Positions 8,347 to 17,162 of a stretch of DNA of 31,461 nt are shown here, piece by piece (positions within the stretch are counted from its first letter, which is position 1; every line of letters starts with the position of its first letter). Both the position numbers and the translations under genes were made by a program. Source of the stretch: Methylotenera_A sp046594885 (GTDB lineage Bacteria; Pseudomonadota; Gammaproteobacteria; Burkholderiales; Methylophilaceae); assembly GCA_046594885.1 (NCBI GenBank), contig JBKJRD010000033.1, positions 1-31,461 on the forward strand, read 5' to 3'. The notes beneath the pieces are model-generated. The model did not search any database. It was given only the letters and a program-made list of their open reading frames with translations, and was not told the origin of the DNA.

Positions 8347-9371
8347 GCTTCACCTGTTACTAAAATTTTAGGAATAGGCAAACCAAAATGCTGATAAGCT
8401 AAATTAGTTGCCATACGGCCACGCGGCGTGCGCATTAAGTAACCTTGCTGAATCAAGTAAGGCTCTAACACATCTTCTATGGTATCGCGTTCTTCACCAA
8501 TCGCCGCGGCTAAGTTATCTAAGCCCACTGGACCACCACCGAATTTTTCCAGCACCGCTTGCAACAGTTTTCTATCCATCACATCAAAACCCAAACTATC
8601 GACATCTAACATTTTAAGCGCTGCGTCTGCCACCTCACTGCTGACAACGCCATCTGATTTCACTTGCGCGTAATCGCGTACGCGGCGTAATAATCTATTA
8701 GCGATACGCGGTGTACCGCGTGAACGCTTTGCCACTTCGTGTACGCCAGTATTGGTAATTTGCACAGCTAGTAAACCTGCGCTACGGTGCACAATTTTAC
8801 CCAATTCTTCTGCGGTATAAAACTCTAGCCTTGACACGATACCGAAGCGATCTCTTAGCGGATTGGTGAGCATGCCTGCGCGCGTGGTAGCGCCAATGAG
8901 TGTAAACGGTGGCAAATCCAAGCGCACACTTCTGGCTGCTGGGCCTTCGCCAATCATGATATCCAGCCGATAGTCTTCCATCGCAGGATATAAAATCTCT
9001 TCCACCACAGGACTTAACCGATGAATTTCATCAATAAATAGTACATCGTTGGGTTCTAAATTGGTGAGCAAAGCGGCTAAATCGCCTGCGCGCTCTAACA
9101 CTGGGCCTGATGTTTGGCGTAAGTTAACACCCATTTCACGCGCAATAATATGTGCTAAAGTGGTTTTACCTAAACCTGGCGGGCCAAATAACAATACATG
9201 GTCTAAAGCTTCACTTCTGCCGCGCGCGGCATGGATAAAAATCTCTAGCTGGCCACGCGCTTTTTCTTGGCCGACATACTCATCTAGCGCTTTGGGGCGC
9301 AGCGCGCGCTCAATGGCTTCTTCTTGCGGGCTGGCTGCTTCTGGGGCAATAAAACGATCAGTTTCTATCAT
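8334..9371 (-). CDS. ruvB: Holliday junction branch migration ATPase RuvB
   Basis: RuvB is the hexameric AAA+ motor that drives Holliday junction migration with RuvA. The 345-residue protein has Walker A LLFGPPGLGKTTLAHIIA at about 59-76, Walker B VLFIDEIHRL, the sensor phrase GATTRAGMLTNPLRDRFGI, and a C-terminal winged helix that includes LRTPRGR-like MRTPRGRMAT. Length is standard. It is separated from ruvA and ruvC by the three-gene receptor/c-di-GMP block, and ybgC starts inside its 3' end. Confidence 0.98.
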   Translation of the reverse strand: MIETDRFIAPEAASPQEEAIERALRPKALDEYVGQEKARGQLEIFIHAARGRSEALDHVLLFGPPGLGKTTLAHIIAREMGVNLRQTSGPVLERAGDLAALLTNLEPNDVLFIDEIHRLSPVVEEILYPAMEDYRLDIMIGEGPAARSVRLDLPPFTLIGATTRAGMLTNPLRDRFGIVSRLEFYTAEELGKIVHRSAGLLAVQITNTGVHEVAKRSRGTPRIANRLLRRVRDYAQVKSDGVVSSEVADAALKMLDVDSLGFDVMDRKLLQAVLEKFGGGPVGLDNLAAAIGEERDTIEDVLEPYLIQQGYLMRTPRGRMATNLAYQHFGLPIPKILVTGEAWQQ

Positions 9372-9416
9372 AGTAGCTAAATGGCGATAAACGCGATGCG
9401 CGTGAATTAAACACCA

Positions 9417-11591
9417 TTATGCGTTTAATTGCGAAAAATTCTCAATCAATTTTTTAATGGCGACTGGTGATCCTAAATACATGCCTTGCCCATAATGCAC
9501 ACCAATGGCTTTAAGTTCTTTCAAAATCGCTTCATTTTCAACAAATTCAGCAACCGTTTTAATATTCATCGCCTCTGCCACACTATGAATCGAGCGCACC
9601 ATGGCGTGGTCAATTTTATTAATATGCATTTCTTTGACAAATGCGCCGTCAATTTTCAGATAATCTACTTCAAAGTTTTTTAAATAGGTAAACGATGACA
9701 TGCCGCTACCAAAATCATCTAGCGCAAAGCTGCAGCCTAATTTACGCAATGCCGCAAACAGGCTAATGGTATTTTTAAGATTAACAATGGCTGCTGTTTC
9801 GGTAATTTCAAAACAAATCGATTTTGGTGGAATGGCGTAAATGATCAATTGCTCGCGAATGTAGCCCAATAAACTCTTATCGCCTAAAGAGGTGCCAGAC
9901 AAATTAATGGAAAACACATAATTACATTTATCAGCGCTTTTATCCAACATTTCGCGATAAGCCGCAAAGGTATTGCGAATGACCCAACGGTCAATATTGG
10001 GCATTAAATGATAGCGCTCCGCTGATGGGATAAACAAAGTGGGCAGTATAATTTGCCCATCGGTACTGATTTTACGAATCAGTACTTCGTAATGATGCTG
10101 TGCTGGCACTTCGATGGATAATGGCACAATAGGCTGGCAATACAACATAAACTGTTCATCATCAATTTCATCGGTAATATCAGAGATTGCTTCCACCTGA
10201 ATGCGACGCTGAGCCACTTCAATATCGCCTGCGCTGAATAAAAAGCTTTGATTACGCCCAGCTTTCTTGGCCGAATAACAGGCAGAATCGGCTGCGTGAA
10301 TAATATCACTGACATTATCGAAGCTGGCATTGATGACGACAATACCAATGCTCACGCCAATATTAAAGATTTTATCTTCATGCATAAATCGATAATCACT
10401 CACGATTTTGAGCAAGGCATTGGTTATTTGGCTTGCATCCGCTAGGCTACAGTTTTCCAGTAACAAACCAAATTCATCGCCACCCAAGCGCGCCAAAGTA
10501 TCCCTATCTCGCATGCGATTATTAAACAACATACTGATTTGTCTGAGCAATTCATCGCCTGCCGCATGGCCGCAGGTATCATTCACCAGCTTAAATTGGT
10601 CTAAGTCCATGTAACACAACACATGTTGCGCATTCACTTCATACACATTTTTAAGGCTACGCTCTAACCTTACTTCAAATTCGCGCCGATTAATTAAGCC
10701 CGTTAAATCATCATGTTGTGCTTGGTGCCGTAGCATCACGGTTGCATCATTAATCTTTTCTTGCATGACGTCATAGGCATGTTTAAGGCTGTTTGCCATT
10801 AAATTAAAACCCTTTTGCAAGGTTTTTAATTCACCGCTTGAATTTTCCGTAATCGTGTGTGCAAAAATACCTTCGCTCACTTTATTCACAGCATGGGCAA
10901 TTTCTTGAATAGGCTTAGTGATATGGCGGCCAATGCGCCACGCAATTAAAACGCTGATTAGCAAGCCCAAAAGGCCGATTAACACAATTTTTGTGATCAA
11001 ATCTCGCTTTAAATTTTGCAAGCTTTGATTACTTAAATCGACATAAACCTCGCCAATTTCGATTGGCACTTCTTTTTCGGCAGCACTTTGTGGAGCATCT
11101 TCAGGACTGGTAAAATCTTCTATCTCGACATTGCTACGATAAATAGAGGCAGAAAAAATAACCCCATTTTCTTTTCTAAACTCACTAATGTTATCGACTT
11201 TAATTCGGTTGATTAAATCTTGCCGCAACGGTCTACCACTTAATGCAAGTACTTTACCTCTATTGTCGATAACCAGCACTGTTCTCAAATCTTGCTCGTT
11301 TAATAACGCTTGCTGCACCAGCTTTTGCAAAATCTGCCTATTGCCAGATATCACGCCGTATTCGGCAGCAGGTGCTAGTTGCGATGCAATAATTCGGCCG
11401 CGGTCACTTAAGGATTGGTTTAATACGCCGAATATATTTGAGATGACATAACCTGCTAAAATAATCGCGAACAGCATAGCGGGTATTGTGCCCAACAAAA
11501 TCACTCTGGATTTAATGCCTAAGTCATTTAAATCCATGGGCTTAGGCTTTAAACGATTAAAGTTAAAACGTCTACCTTTTACATTATTCAT
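9417..11591 (-). CDS. Membrane HAMP-GGDEF-EAL bifunctional c-di-GMP enzyme
   Basis: The protein should make and/or break cyclic di-GMP at the inner membrane. In order it has a short cytoplasmic tail, a first membrane span at about residues 30-52, and a periplasmic sensor region of about 145 residues. A second span lies near 200-218, then a HAMP linker, a GGDEF domain at about 290-450 and an EAL domain at about 470-715. The active-site motif GGDEF is intact, with an inhibitory RxxD site (RDRD) five residues before it. The EAL side shows EVLIR, NLSG, FEITE, DDFGSG, LKIDG and the closing YGQG, so both halves look catalytically competent. The ATG at 11591 overlaps the preceding gene by 8 bases; a GTG one codon upstream is an alternative. 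Coupling suggests the upstream binding protein feeds its periplasmic domain. Confidence 0.92.
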   Translation of the reverse strand: MNNVKGRRFNFNRLKPKPMDLNDLGIKSRVILLGTIPAMLFAIILAGYVISNIFGVLNQSLSDRGRIIASQLAPAAEYGVISGNRQILQKLVQQALLNEQDLRTVLVIDNRGKVLALSGRPLRQDLINRIKVDNISEFRKENGVIFSASIYRSNVEIEDFTSPEDAPQSAAEKEVPIEIGEVYVDLSNQSLQNLKRDLITKIVLIGLLGLLISVLIAWRIGRHITKPIQEIAHAVNKVSEGIFAHTITENSSGELKTLQKGFNLMANSLKHAYDVMQEKINDATVMLRHQAQHDDLTGLINRREFEVRLERSLKNVYEVNAQHVLCYMDLDQFKLVNDTCGHAAGDELLRQISMLFNNRMRDRDTLARLGGDEFGLLLENCSLADASQITNALLKIVSDYRFMHEDKIFNIGVSIGIVVINASFDNVSDIIHAADSACYSAKKAGRNQSFLFSAGDIEVAQRRIQVEAISDITDEIDDEQFMLYCQPIVPLSIEVPAQHHYEVLIRKISTDGQIILPTLFIPSAERYHLMPNIDRWVIRNTFAAYREMLDKSADKCNYVFSINLSGTSLGDKSLLGYIREQLIIYAIPPKSICFEITETAAIVNLKNTISLFAALRKLGCSFALDDFGSGMSSFTYLKNFEVDYLKIDGAFVKEMHINKIDHAMVRSIHSVAEAMNIKTVAEFVENEAILKELKAIGVHYGQGMYLGSPVAIKKLIENFSQLNA

Positions 11592-12552
11592 CACCAGTTG
11601 CCTCAGCCTCTAACAATCGTGAGTATATTTGGCTTTCTGGCATCACATCGATATTTAGCGAGCGAGCCACTTGATAATTAATAGCAATAGTAAAATACTT
11701 TGGCGTTTGTGGGGGTGGTAATAGGCCAGGGGACTCTTGTGTATTCACTGCAATTTCTGCCGCTTGCTTAGCCAAATGCTGAGTATTACTGTAAACCGCT
11801 GCTAACGCCCCTGCACGCACATAAGATTGCGAATAACCGAATACTGGTTTTTGATGTCTGTAGCTGGTTAATAAGATGGGTTGCGCCGTTTCACGGCTAT
11901 ACACCAATCGGTCTGGAATCGCCATTAATGCATCGTTATCCTCCAGCAGTTTTTGCAGCTTAGGAATCAACTCTGACTCTTGATTAATGCTTTCTATTGA
12001 TATATTCATCGCGCTTTTTTCGCCTGCATCTCTAATTAACTCATTGTATTGCGCAGAGGATTTTCCTAACATAACACCTAAGTTTTTAATGTTGGGTAAG
12101 ATAGTTTTAATTAACAACATTTGTCGGGCGTAGGGCTGATCTAAAATAATAGCGCTAAAGTTGCCCAAATCACGGTTATTACTGGCTAATAGACGATTAA
12201 AACTAGGTAAGGGCGTAAATACGCCTAATACTGGCGTCGTTATTTTTAATTTGCTGGCCACTGCCAGTGCCTTTACACCAAGCGCAATCACTAATTCGCT
12301 ATTTTCAGCCACCTCTGTTTGATCTGTTTCTTGTAGATCTATCACCCTAACACGCAGGGCTGTATTTTTTGTAACAATTAACGCTTCCCTAAAATCATCG
12401 ACAAATTGCAGATAAGATTGTGACGGTGTACTTAAAATAATGGTGACGCCAGTATAAGCATGAGAAATGCTTGGGCCGCAAAAAAGAATAAGCCCAGCAA
12501 AAATCGTTAGGTTTTTTGAGAAAATTTTGGTGTTAACTACGTTAAAGAACAA
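11584..12552 (-). CDS. Periplasmic binding protein, ABC-transporter substrate-binding type (ABC_sub_bind family)
   Basis: The 322-residue protein starts with a signal peptide (lysines, then LTIFAGLILFCG, cleavage near SHA at about residue 32). It then follows the two-lobed fold of the ABC_sub_bind (PF04392-like) family, with segments such as ELVIALGVKALAVA, PVLGVFTP and NLGVMLGKSSAQYNELI. No permease or ATPase genes lie nearby. Instead it sits between a TonB-dependent receptor and a membrane c-di-GMP enzyme, and overlaps the latter, which suggests a sensory rather than transport role. The only in-frame start after an upstream TGA is a TTG at 12550-12552 with no clear ribosome site. Translation may therefore be weak, coupled to the receptor gene 42 bases upstream, or begin at an unusual codon. 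Confidence 0.8.
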   Translation of the reverse strand: MFFNVVNTKIFSKNLTIFAGLILFCGPSISHAYTGVTIILSTPSQSYLQFVDDFREALIVTKNTALRVRVIDLQETDQTEVAENSELVIALGVKALAVASKLKITTPVLGVFTPLPSFNRLLASNNRDLGNFSAIILDQPYARQMLLIKTILPNIKNLGVMLGKSSAQYNELIRDAGEKSAMNISIESINQESELIPKLQKLLEDNDALMAIPDRLVYSRETAQPILLTSYRHQKPVFGYSQSYVRAGALAAVYSNTQHLAKQAAEIAVNTQESPGLLPPPQTPKYFTIAINYQVARSLNIDVMPESQIYSRLLEAEATGDE

Positions 12553-12594
12553 AATAAGTGTCTTTAAGCAGGTGAAACCTCATATTTGAATACA

Positions 12595-14673
12595 TTAAAA
12601 ATCAAGCCTCACGTTAATACGGGCACGGCGATTCAATGTGTTGTAGTCAGCAAACTCTTGATATTGATCGTTGAATAAATTCTCAATCACCAATATCACT
12701 TCACCCTTACATCGACCACAATTCAATTGACGCGCTACCCTAAGATCTGATTTTCGTATTAAATCAACTTTATTACCATCCCCTAAAAGGATAGCCTGAC
12801 TGGTTTGAAAAACCGCAAGACTTGCATCCCATTGACGATTAAAGCGATGTGTGAGCAGCGCACTGAATGTATTACGTGGCGCAGCATCTTCAAAATCCCT
12901 CTTAAGGCCTTGTTGTGTTTCTCGGATATGCACATACGCATGATTCAGCAGCAGTCTGGTTTGTCGACTTAACTGCCAATTTGTTTGAAATTCTAAACCT
13001 TCAACTCTGGCGCTGCCTGCATTAAAACTGTGTCTAACGTCGTTAGGATTTAACAAAAAACTATTGGCAGGCGCGGTAAAATCCATACGGTCACCATCGC
13101 GAATCACATCATCAATTTGATCGCTAAATAACCTAACATCCAACTGTAATTGGCCGATTTTGCCTAGGTAGCCCAATTCACGCGAGATGATTTGCTCTGG
13201 CGCTAAACCGCCTTTGTTAGCCCTGTACTGAAAAATAAGTGCGTTGGGATTAGCCAAAGTAGTTGGAATAACCAAGCGGTCTTTAAACTTTTCTTCTACA
13301 TAATTGGGCGTGCGTAGTGCACTCGAAGTGCCCAGCCTAAATGTGTGATTAGGGTGTGGTTTAAAATTAAAACTCACTCTGGGTGAAATATCGGTGCCTG
13401 TAAAGTCATTATGTTCAAGCATCGCACCCGCGTTAATGGTTAACTTTTCATGCGCACGCCATTCCACATGGCCAAAAAGGCGCTGCAAATTAAAGTAATC
13501 TGTTTTGGGCGTATCTAGATAAAATGGCGCGCGCAAGGAATCTTGCCTAAGGCTTGCGCCCCATACGGCGCGAATCTGCTTGCCTACAGCAAATGTTTGT
13601 TGCGCTTCGATATCAGTACGCTGTTGCGTCACGTCATTGTTGACAAATACATTATCATTAACCAATGCCGCGGCAACAATTGGCGCAGCGGGGTTTGGTA
13701 ATGCTGCGATAATCGGTCTTAAATTGACAGAGGTCGTTTCGTCGTCAGATTTATCGTAACTGTGATAAGCCTGTAGAGTGAAATCGCTGGTATCAGAAAT
13801 ATTATGTCGCCAACGAATTAGGCCAAAATGATTGTTAATCTGCTTTGTGCGCGGCAAAAAAACAATTGGATCTTCTGCAATATTACCTTCTCCACGTGCA
13901 CCATCGGTGATGCCAAACTCTAGCTCAATGCTGTTTGCTGGCGTCAACTGATAATCGGTTTGTGCACTGATAAACCGTGTGCGCTTGAAATCGTTGCGGT
14001 CTCGTAGGCCATCATCTTGACGATAAGCAGCGGTGAATCGATAACTAAAAGCATCCTGTCTACCTGCATGGCGATAAAAAACCTCGTTGCGCCCATTGCC
14101 ATGCGTAGCCAGCACACTATTGGCCGGCGTTTGGTCAGGTGTTTGCGTGATGATATTAATCACACCAAAGAAAGAGTTGGCGCCATAACTAGCCGCATTG
14201 GGGCCACGCGTAACTTCAATGCGCTCAATATCAATAATGGCAATTGGTAGCTCGCTCCAATTAACGCCGCCAAATAAAGGGCTGTAAACTGAGCGCCCAT
14301 TAATCATCACCTGCATATTGCCAGCATAAGCGGAAGTAATACCATGATAACTAACAGCGTGGTTAGTGTTGTACACGTAACCCGCGTTAACGCCTACGTA
14401 CATGCCTGGCACTAATCGAAATATTTCGGGCAAATCGACAATGCCACTGGCGCGAATCGTTGCTTTATCAATAATAGTAACGGCCGAAGGCACATCAGCA
14501 GCAGCCTGCGCTAGGCGCGATACGGTTAAAATCCTTGGTACTTCGCCTATGTAATCATCTTCAGACAATAAATCTGCTGATGCCGTTTCTGCAAAGCCTA
14601 AGGAGGGGTTGATGCAAAACAGCATCGTGACGAGCCACTGAAGTGGGTGGTGATGATTAGCAGCGCCGTTCAT
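12595..14673 (-). CDS. TonB-dependent outer-membrane receptor
   Basis: The 692-residue protein has a signal peptide cleaved near A28. A plug domain covers about residues 50-165, with the typical phrases LPEIFRLVPGMYVG, VMINGRSVYSPLFGG and IERIEVTRGPNAASYGANSF. A 22-strand beta barrel follows to the terminal phenylalanine (RINVRLDF), and a TonB-receptor closing segment IENLFNDQYQEF is visible. The ligand is not identifiable: no heme, cobalamin or siderophore genes are adjacent, and no riboswitch was seen upstream. It leads a three-gene unit with the binding protein and the GGDEF-EAL enzyme. A related role in ligand sensing is inferred from that arrangement. Confidence 0.92.
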   Translation of the reverse strand: MNGAANHHHPLQWLVTMLFCINPSLGFAETASADLLSEDDYIGEVPRILTVSRLAQAAADVPSAVTIIDKATIRASGIVDLPEIFRLVPGMYVGVNAGYVYNTNHAVSYHGITSAYAGNMQVMINGRSVYSPLFGGVNWSELPIAIIDIERIEVTRGPNAASYGANSFFGVINIITQTPDQTPANSVLATHGNGRNEVFYRHAGRQDAFSYRFTAAYRQDDGLRDRNDFKRTRFISAQTDYQLTPANSIELEFGITDGARGEGNIAEDPIVFLPRTKQINNHFGLIRWRHNISDTSDFTLQAYHSYDKSDDETTSVNLRPIIAALPNPAAPIVAAALVNDNVFVNNDVTQQRTDIEAQQTFAVGKQIRAVWGASLRQDSLRAPFYLDTPKTDYFNLQRLFGHVEWRAHEKLTINAGAMLEHNDFTGTDISPRVSFNFKPHPNHTFRLGTSSALRTPNYVEEKFKDRLVIPTTLANPNALIFQYRANKGGLAPEQIISRELGYLGKIGQLQLDVRLFSDQIDDVIRDGDRMDFTAPANSFLLNPNDVRHSFNAGSARVEGLEFQTNWQLSRQTRLLLNHAYVHIRETQQGLKRDFEDAAPRNTFSALLTHRFNRQWDASLAVFQTSQAILLGDGNKVDLIRKSDLRVARQLNCGRCKGEVILVIENLFNDQYQEFADYNTLNRRARINVRLDF

Positions 14674-14947
14674 ATCTGCACTCTAGTAATTAAGCCGCGT
14701 TTTAAAATAATAACCACAAATTAGGTTTGGCACACCTTATCTTGTCGCCAATATTCGCCTATTAATTGGTTACTGACATTCAAGCTGATTTTAATTGAAT
14801 AATTGACTATTGTTTAATTTATTACATTTATTACGCTTTTTTTTGTGTTAAGTAGCACTTAAGGTTATCCATTTGTATAGTTTCAGCTTTTAAAAAATCG
14901 CTATACAGGAATGTGGCAGCATTTATATTTTTAATATTGTTTGGCGA
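14674..14947. other. Longest intergenic region, between ruvA and the TonB receptor gene
   Basis: This 274-base, strongly AT-rich gap should contain the receptor promoter, but no convincing -35/-10 pair was found. It holds an inverted repeat TGTATAG / CTATACA (14874-14880 and 14901-14907, 20-base gap). It also has a short palindrome TTAAGT-AGC-ACTTAA (14848-14862) containing one copy of the recurrent GTTAAGT motif. No cobalamin, FMN or other known riboswitch core was recognised. Confidence 0.5.
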
Positions 14948-15532
14948 TTAATTTACTTTAGATAGTAGCTTAAGCGATTGCCTGATTCCTTCTGAAACGG
15001 ACAAATCTTTAGGTAATAATTTGATGGTTGCAAACGCTTCTTTATCGTTGTAACCAAGCGCCAATAAGGCATTCAATATATCACTGCTTGCTGATTTCGG
15101 TTGCGCAATACCAACACCGCTTACACCGTTAATCGAAAACTTATCTTTTAACTCAAGCAATAAACGCTCGGCGGTTTTTTTACCAATACCAGGAATACGC
15201 GTTAGCATTGCCACTTCTTGCAGGTTAACCGCATGCATCAAATCTTCAATAGTCACACCGCTTAAAATCGACAAAGCCGATTTCGCCCCTATGCCATTTA
15301 CTTTAAGCAACTGTTTAAACGTACTTTTTTCCTGCTCAGAACCAAACCCATACAGCAACTGCGCATCTTCGCGCACCACCATATAAGTTAGCAACTGCAC
15401 TTTTGCGCCAATTTCAGGCAAATTGTAAAAAGTGCTCATCGGCACTTCTACTTCATAACCCACCCCCGCGCAATCAATCACCACTTGCGGCGGTGTTTTT
15501 TCAATTAAAATTCCGTTAAGTCGTGCAATCAT
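14948..15532 (-). CDS. ruvA: Holliday junction branch migration protein RuvA
   Basis: RuvA binds the four-way junction as a tetramer and recruits RuvB. The 194-residue protein begins MIARLNGILIEKTPPQVVID, the OB-fold domain start. It has the helix-hairpin-helix region LTRIPGIGKKTAERLLLEL near residues 106-124, and a C-terminal three-helix domain that contacts RuvB (DILNALLALGYNDKEA). It lies 158 bases downstream of ruvC and is followed by the receptor block rather than directly by ruvB. Confidence 0.97.
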   Translation of the reverse strand: MIARLNGILIEKTPPQVVIDCAGVGYEVEVPMSTFYNLPEIGAKVQLLTYMVVREDAQLLYGFGSEQEKSTFKQLLKVNGIGAKSALSILSGVTIEDLMHAVNLQEVAMLTRIPGIGKKTAERLLLELKDKFSINGVSGVGIAQPKSASSDILNALLALGYNDKEAFATIKLLPKDLSVSEGIRQSLKLLSKVN

Positions 15533-15603
15533 ATCTTTAGCTTTTCATCAATATTTCAGCATTAACCGTTCTAAAATCAAAATATCTAAGTGAGAGAAGG
15601 CGT

Positions 15604-15660
15604 GTATTAAATTTTAATCGCGCGCATACATTAAGTATGTAAGCAATTGAAGTTTAATGC
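15604..15660. repeat. Long imperfect hairpin between ruvC and ruvA
   Basis: Two 18-base arms (15604-15621 and 15643-15660) pair at 14 Watson-Crick positions with three G-T wobbles and one mismatch when read on the plus strand. Inside them is a second small hairpin CATAC-ATTAA-GTATG (15625-15639). The structure fills a gap within an operon where none is needed. It has no following T run, so it is not a typical terminator. It looks like a REP- or MITE-like element or a processing site, but no second copy was seen in this window. Confidence 0.5.
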
Positions 15661-15690
15661 ACAACACACTATCACAACGATATTTTGGTT

Positions 15691-16254
15691 TTAAACAAGC
15701 CTGCCATTCTTCACTCTAAAGCCTGCTGTTGCCAGCTTGCCCAAACCCTGCCCACCATGGGCGTGGCAAATGGCACATGCCAGCGCATCCGCAGAATCTG
15801 GGCTTGGCAGCCCTGGCAAATTCAGTAGACGTTTCACCATTTCTTGCACCTGTTCTTTCTGTGCATGGCCATTACCCACCACCGCCTGCTTCACTTGCAA
15901 AGCGGTATATTCCGCTACCATTAAATTGCGTATCACTGCTGCGCTAATCGCTGCGCCACGTGCTTGCCCAAGCAACAATGTCGATTGCGGATTCACATTT
16001 ACAAAAACTTTTTCCACCGCCGCTTGCGTAGGATAGTAAGTATCAATTACTTCAAACAAACCGTCTAATATGATTTTTAAACGTGCTGGTAATTCTTCTC
16101 TATCGTCCTCACCCACTGTTTTATTTTTTTTGCCACTGGCAGTTTTAATAGTACCGCTGGCTATATAAGTGATTTTTTCACCTATTTTTTCAATCACGCC
16201 AAAACCTGTTAGCCTCAGGCCAGGGTCAATACCGAGAATTCTTATATTTTCCAA
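15691..16254 (-). CDS. ruvC: Crossover junction endodeoxyribonuclease RuvC
   Basis: RuvC is the dimeric resolvase that nicks Holliday junctions. The catalytic aspartate D10 lies in ILGIDPGLRLTGFGVI. The acidic residue in AAVEKVF and the C-terminal acidic cluster PDSADALACAICHAH are present. The 187-residue protein is longer than the 173 residues of the E. coli enzyme. About 12 charged residues (GKKNKTVGEDDRE) are inserted between the segments matching GCIRT and DLPSRL of the E. coli protein. It follows yebC by 54 bases, the usual order. Confidence 0.96.
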   Translation of the reverse strand: MENIRILGIDPGLRLTGFGVIEKIGEKITYIASGTIKTASGKKNKTVGEDDREELPARLKIILDGLFEVIDTYYPTQAAVEKVFVNVNPQSTLLLGQARGAAISAAVIRNLMVAEYTALQVKQAVVGNGHAQKEQVQEMVKRLLNLPGLPSPDSADALACAICHAHGGQGLGKLATAGFRVKNGRLV

Positions 16255-16308
16255 AAAACCGCCAAAAAAATGAAATGCGTTAAGTCAGACAAGGAGCGGT
16301 TTTCATTT

Positions 16309-17034
16309 TTAGTCTTCGATTACCGCTGTGGTATATACATCTTGCACATCGTCTAAATCTTCTAGCGCGTCTAATATTTTTTGCATTTTGATGGCATCAT
16401 CGCCTGTAAAAACCGTTTCAACACTGGGTTTCATCAGCACTTCTGCCATCACGGCTTTTAATCCAGCCGCTTGCATGGCTTCTTTAATGCTTAAAAAATC
16501 GTTGGGTGGCGTAATCACTTCAATACTGCCATCTTCATCGGTAATAATATCTTCAGCGCCTGCTTCTAACGCAATTTCCATCACTTTTTCTTCAGAAGTG
16601 CCTGGTTCAAATAGCAAACTGCCACAATGTTTAAACATAAAAGCCACCGAGCCATCGGTGCCTAAATTGCCGCCAAATTTGGTTAGTGCGTGGCGCACAT
16701 CGGCCACAGCGCGTTGTTTGTTATCTGTTAAGCAATCAATAATAATGGCGGCGCCGTTAATGCCATAACCTTCGTAACGAATCTCTTCATAATTCACGCC
16801 TTCTAATTCACCCGTGCCTTTTTTAATGGCGCGGGTAATATTATCGGCTGGCATATTTTCTTCTTTGGCTTCTGCCACGGCCGCACGCAGGCGCGGATTC
16901 ATGGTGACATCACCGCCACTTAAGCGCGCTGCAACGGTAATTTCTTTAATGATTTTAGTGAAGATTTTGCCGCGCTTTGCATCTTGTCGGCCTTTGCGGT
17001 GCTGAATATTGGCCCATTTACTGTGTCCTGCCAT
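16309..17034 (-). CDS. yebC: YebC/PmpR-family protein
   Basis: The 241-residue protein begins with the invariant MAGHSKWANIQHRKGRQDAK and carries MPADNITRAIKKGTGE and YEGYGINGAAIIIDCLTDN. All three are diagnostic of the TACO1/YebC family. Members have been described both as DNA-binding regulators (PmpR) and as translation factors relieving ribosome stalling. The sequence alone does not say which applies here. AAGGA lies about 10 bases before the ATG. Its place just before ruvC is conserved across proteobacteria. Confidence 0.96.
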   Translation of the reverse strand: MAGHSKWANIQHRKGRQDAKRGKIFTKIIKEITVAARLSGGDVTMNPRLRAAVAEAKEENMPADNITRAIKKGTGELEGVNYEEIRYEGYGINGAAIIIDCLTDNKQRAVADVRHALTKFGGNLGTDGSVAFMFKHCGSLLFEPGTSEEKVMEIALEAGAEDIITDEDGSIEVITPPNDFLSIKEAMQAAGLKAVMAEVLMKPSVETVFTGDDAIKMQKILDALEDLDDVQDVYTTAVIED

Positions 17035-17082
17035 GCTGATATCCTTGATTTTTTTGCATTGATATTTTGTATTGAGCAGGCT

Positions 17083-17091
17083 ATTTTAGCA
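17083..17091 (-). promoter_or_regulatory. Possible extended -10 promoter for yebC-ruvC-ruvA
   Basis: On the minus strand TGC followed by TAAAAT gives an extended -10 element about 50 bases before the yebC ATG. The -35 region (about 17 bases further up) is AT-rich without a clear box. It is the best candidate start point for the yebC-ruvC-ruvA unit. Confidence 0.4.
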
Positions 17092-17162
17092 TAGCTGACA
17101 TCGCTAAAATTGACTCGTTTTAAGGGTTAAGTTTGGTCTGTTAATCAGATTAAATTGATGCA

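Noticed and set aside
9405..9430. Perfect inverted repeat AATTAAAC / GTTTAATT around the stop codon of the GGDEF-EAL gene
   Set aside because: No T run follows on either strand and the stem is AT-only apart from one pair, so it is unlikely to terminate transcription.
14874..14907. Inverted repeat TGTATAG-N20-CTATACA in the ruvA / receptor gap as a possible operator
   Set aside because: The gap of 20 bases is long for a dimer site, the arms are short in AT-rich DNA, and no promoter is evident beside it.
14674..14947. Possible cobalamin riboswitch ahead of the TonB-dependent receptor
   Set aside because: The conserved B12-box core was not found on the relevant strand.
16328..16768. 146-codon open frame on the plus strand opposite yebC
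   Set aside because: It lies wholly antisense to a highly conserved gene, has no ribosome site or recognisable domain, and its composition mirrors yebC codon use.
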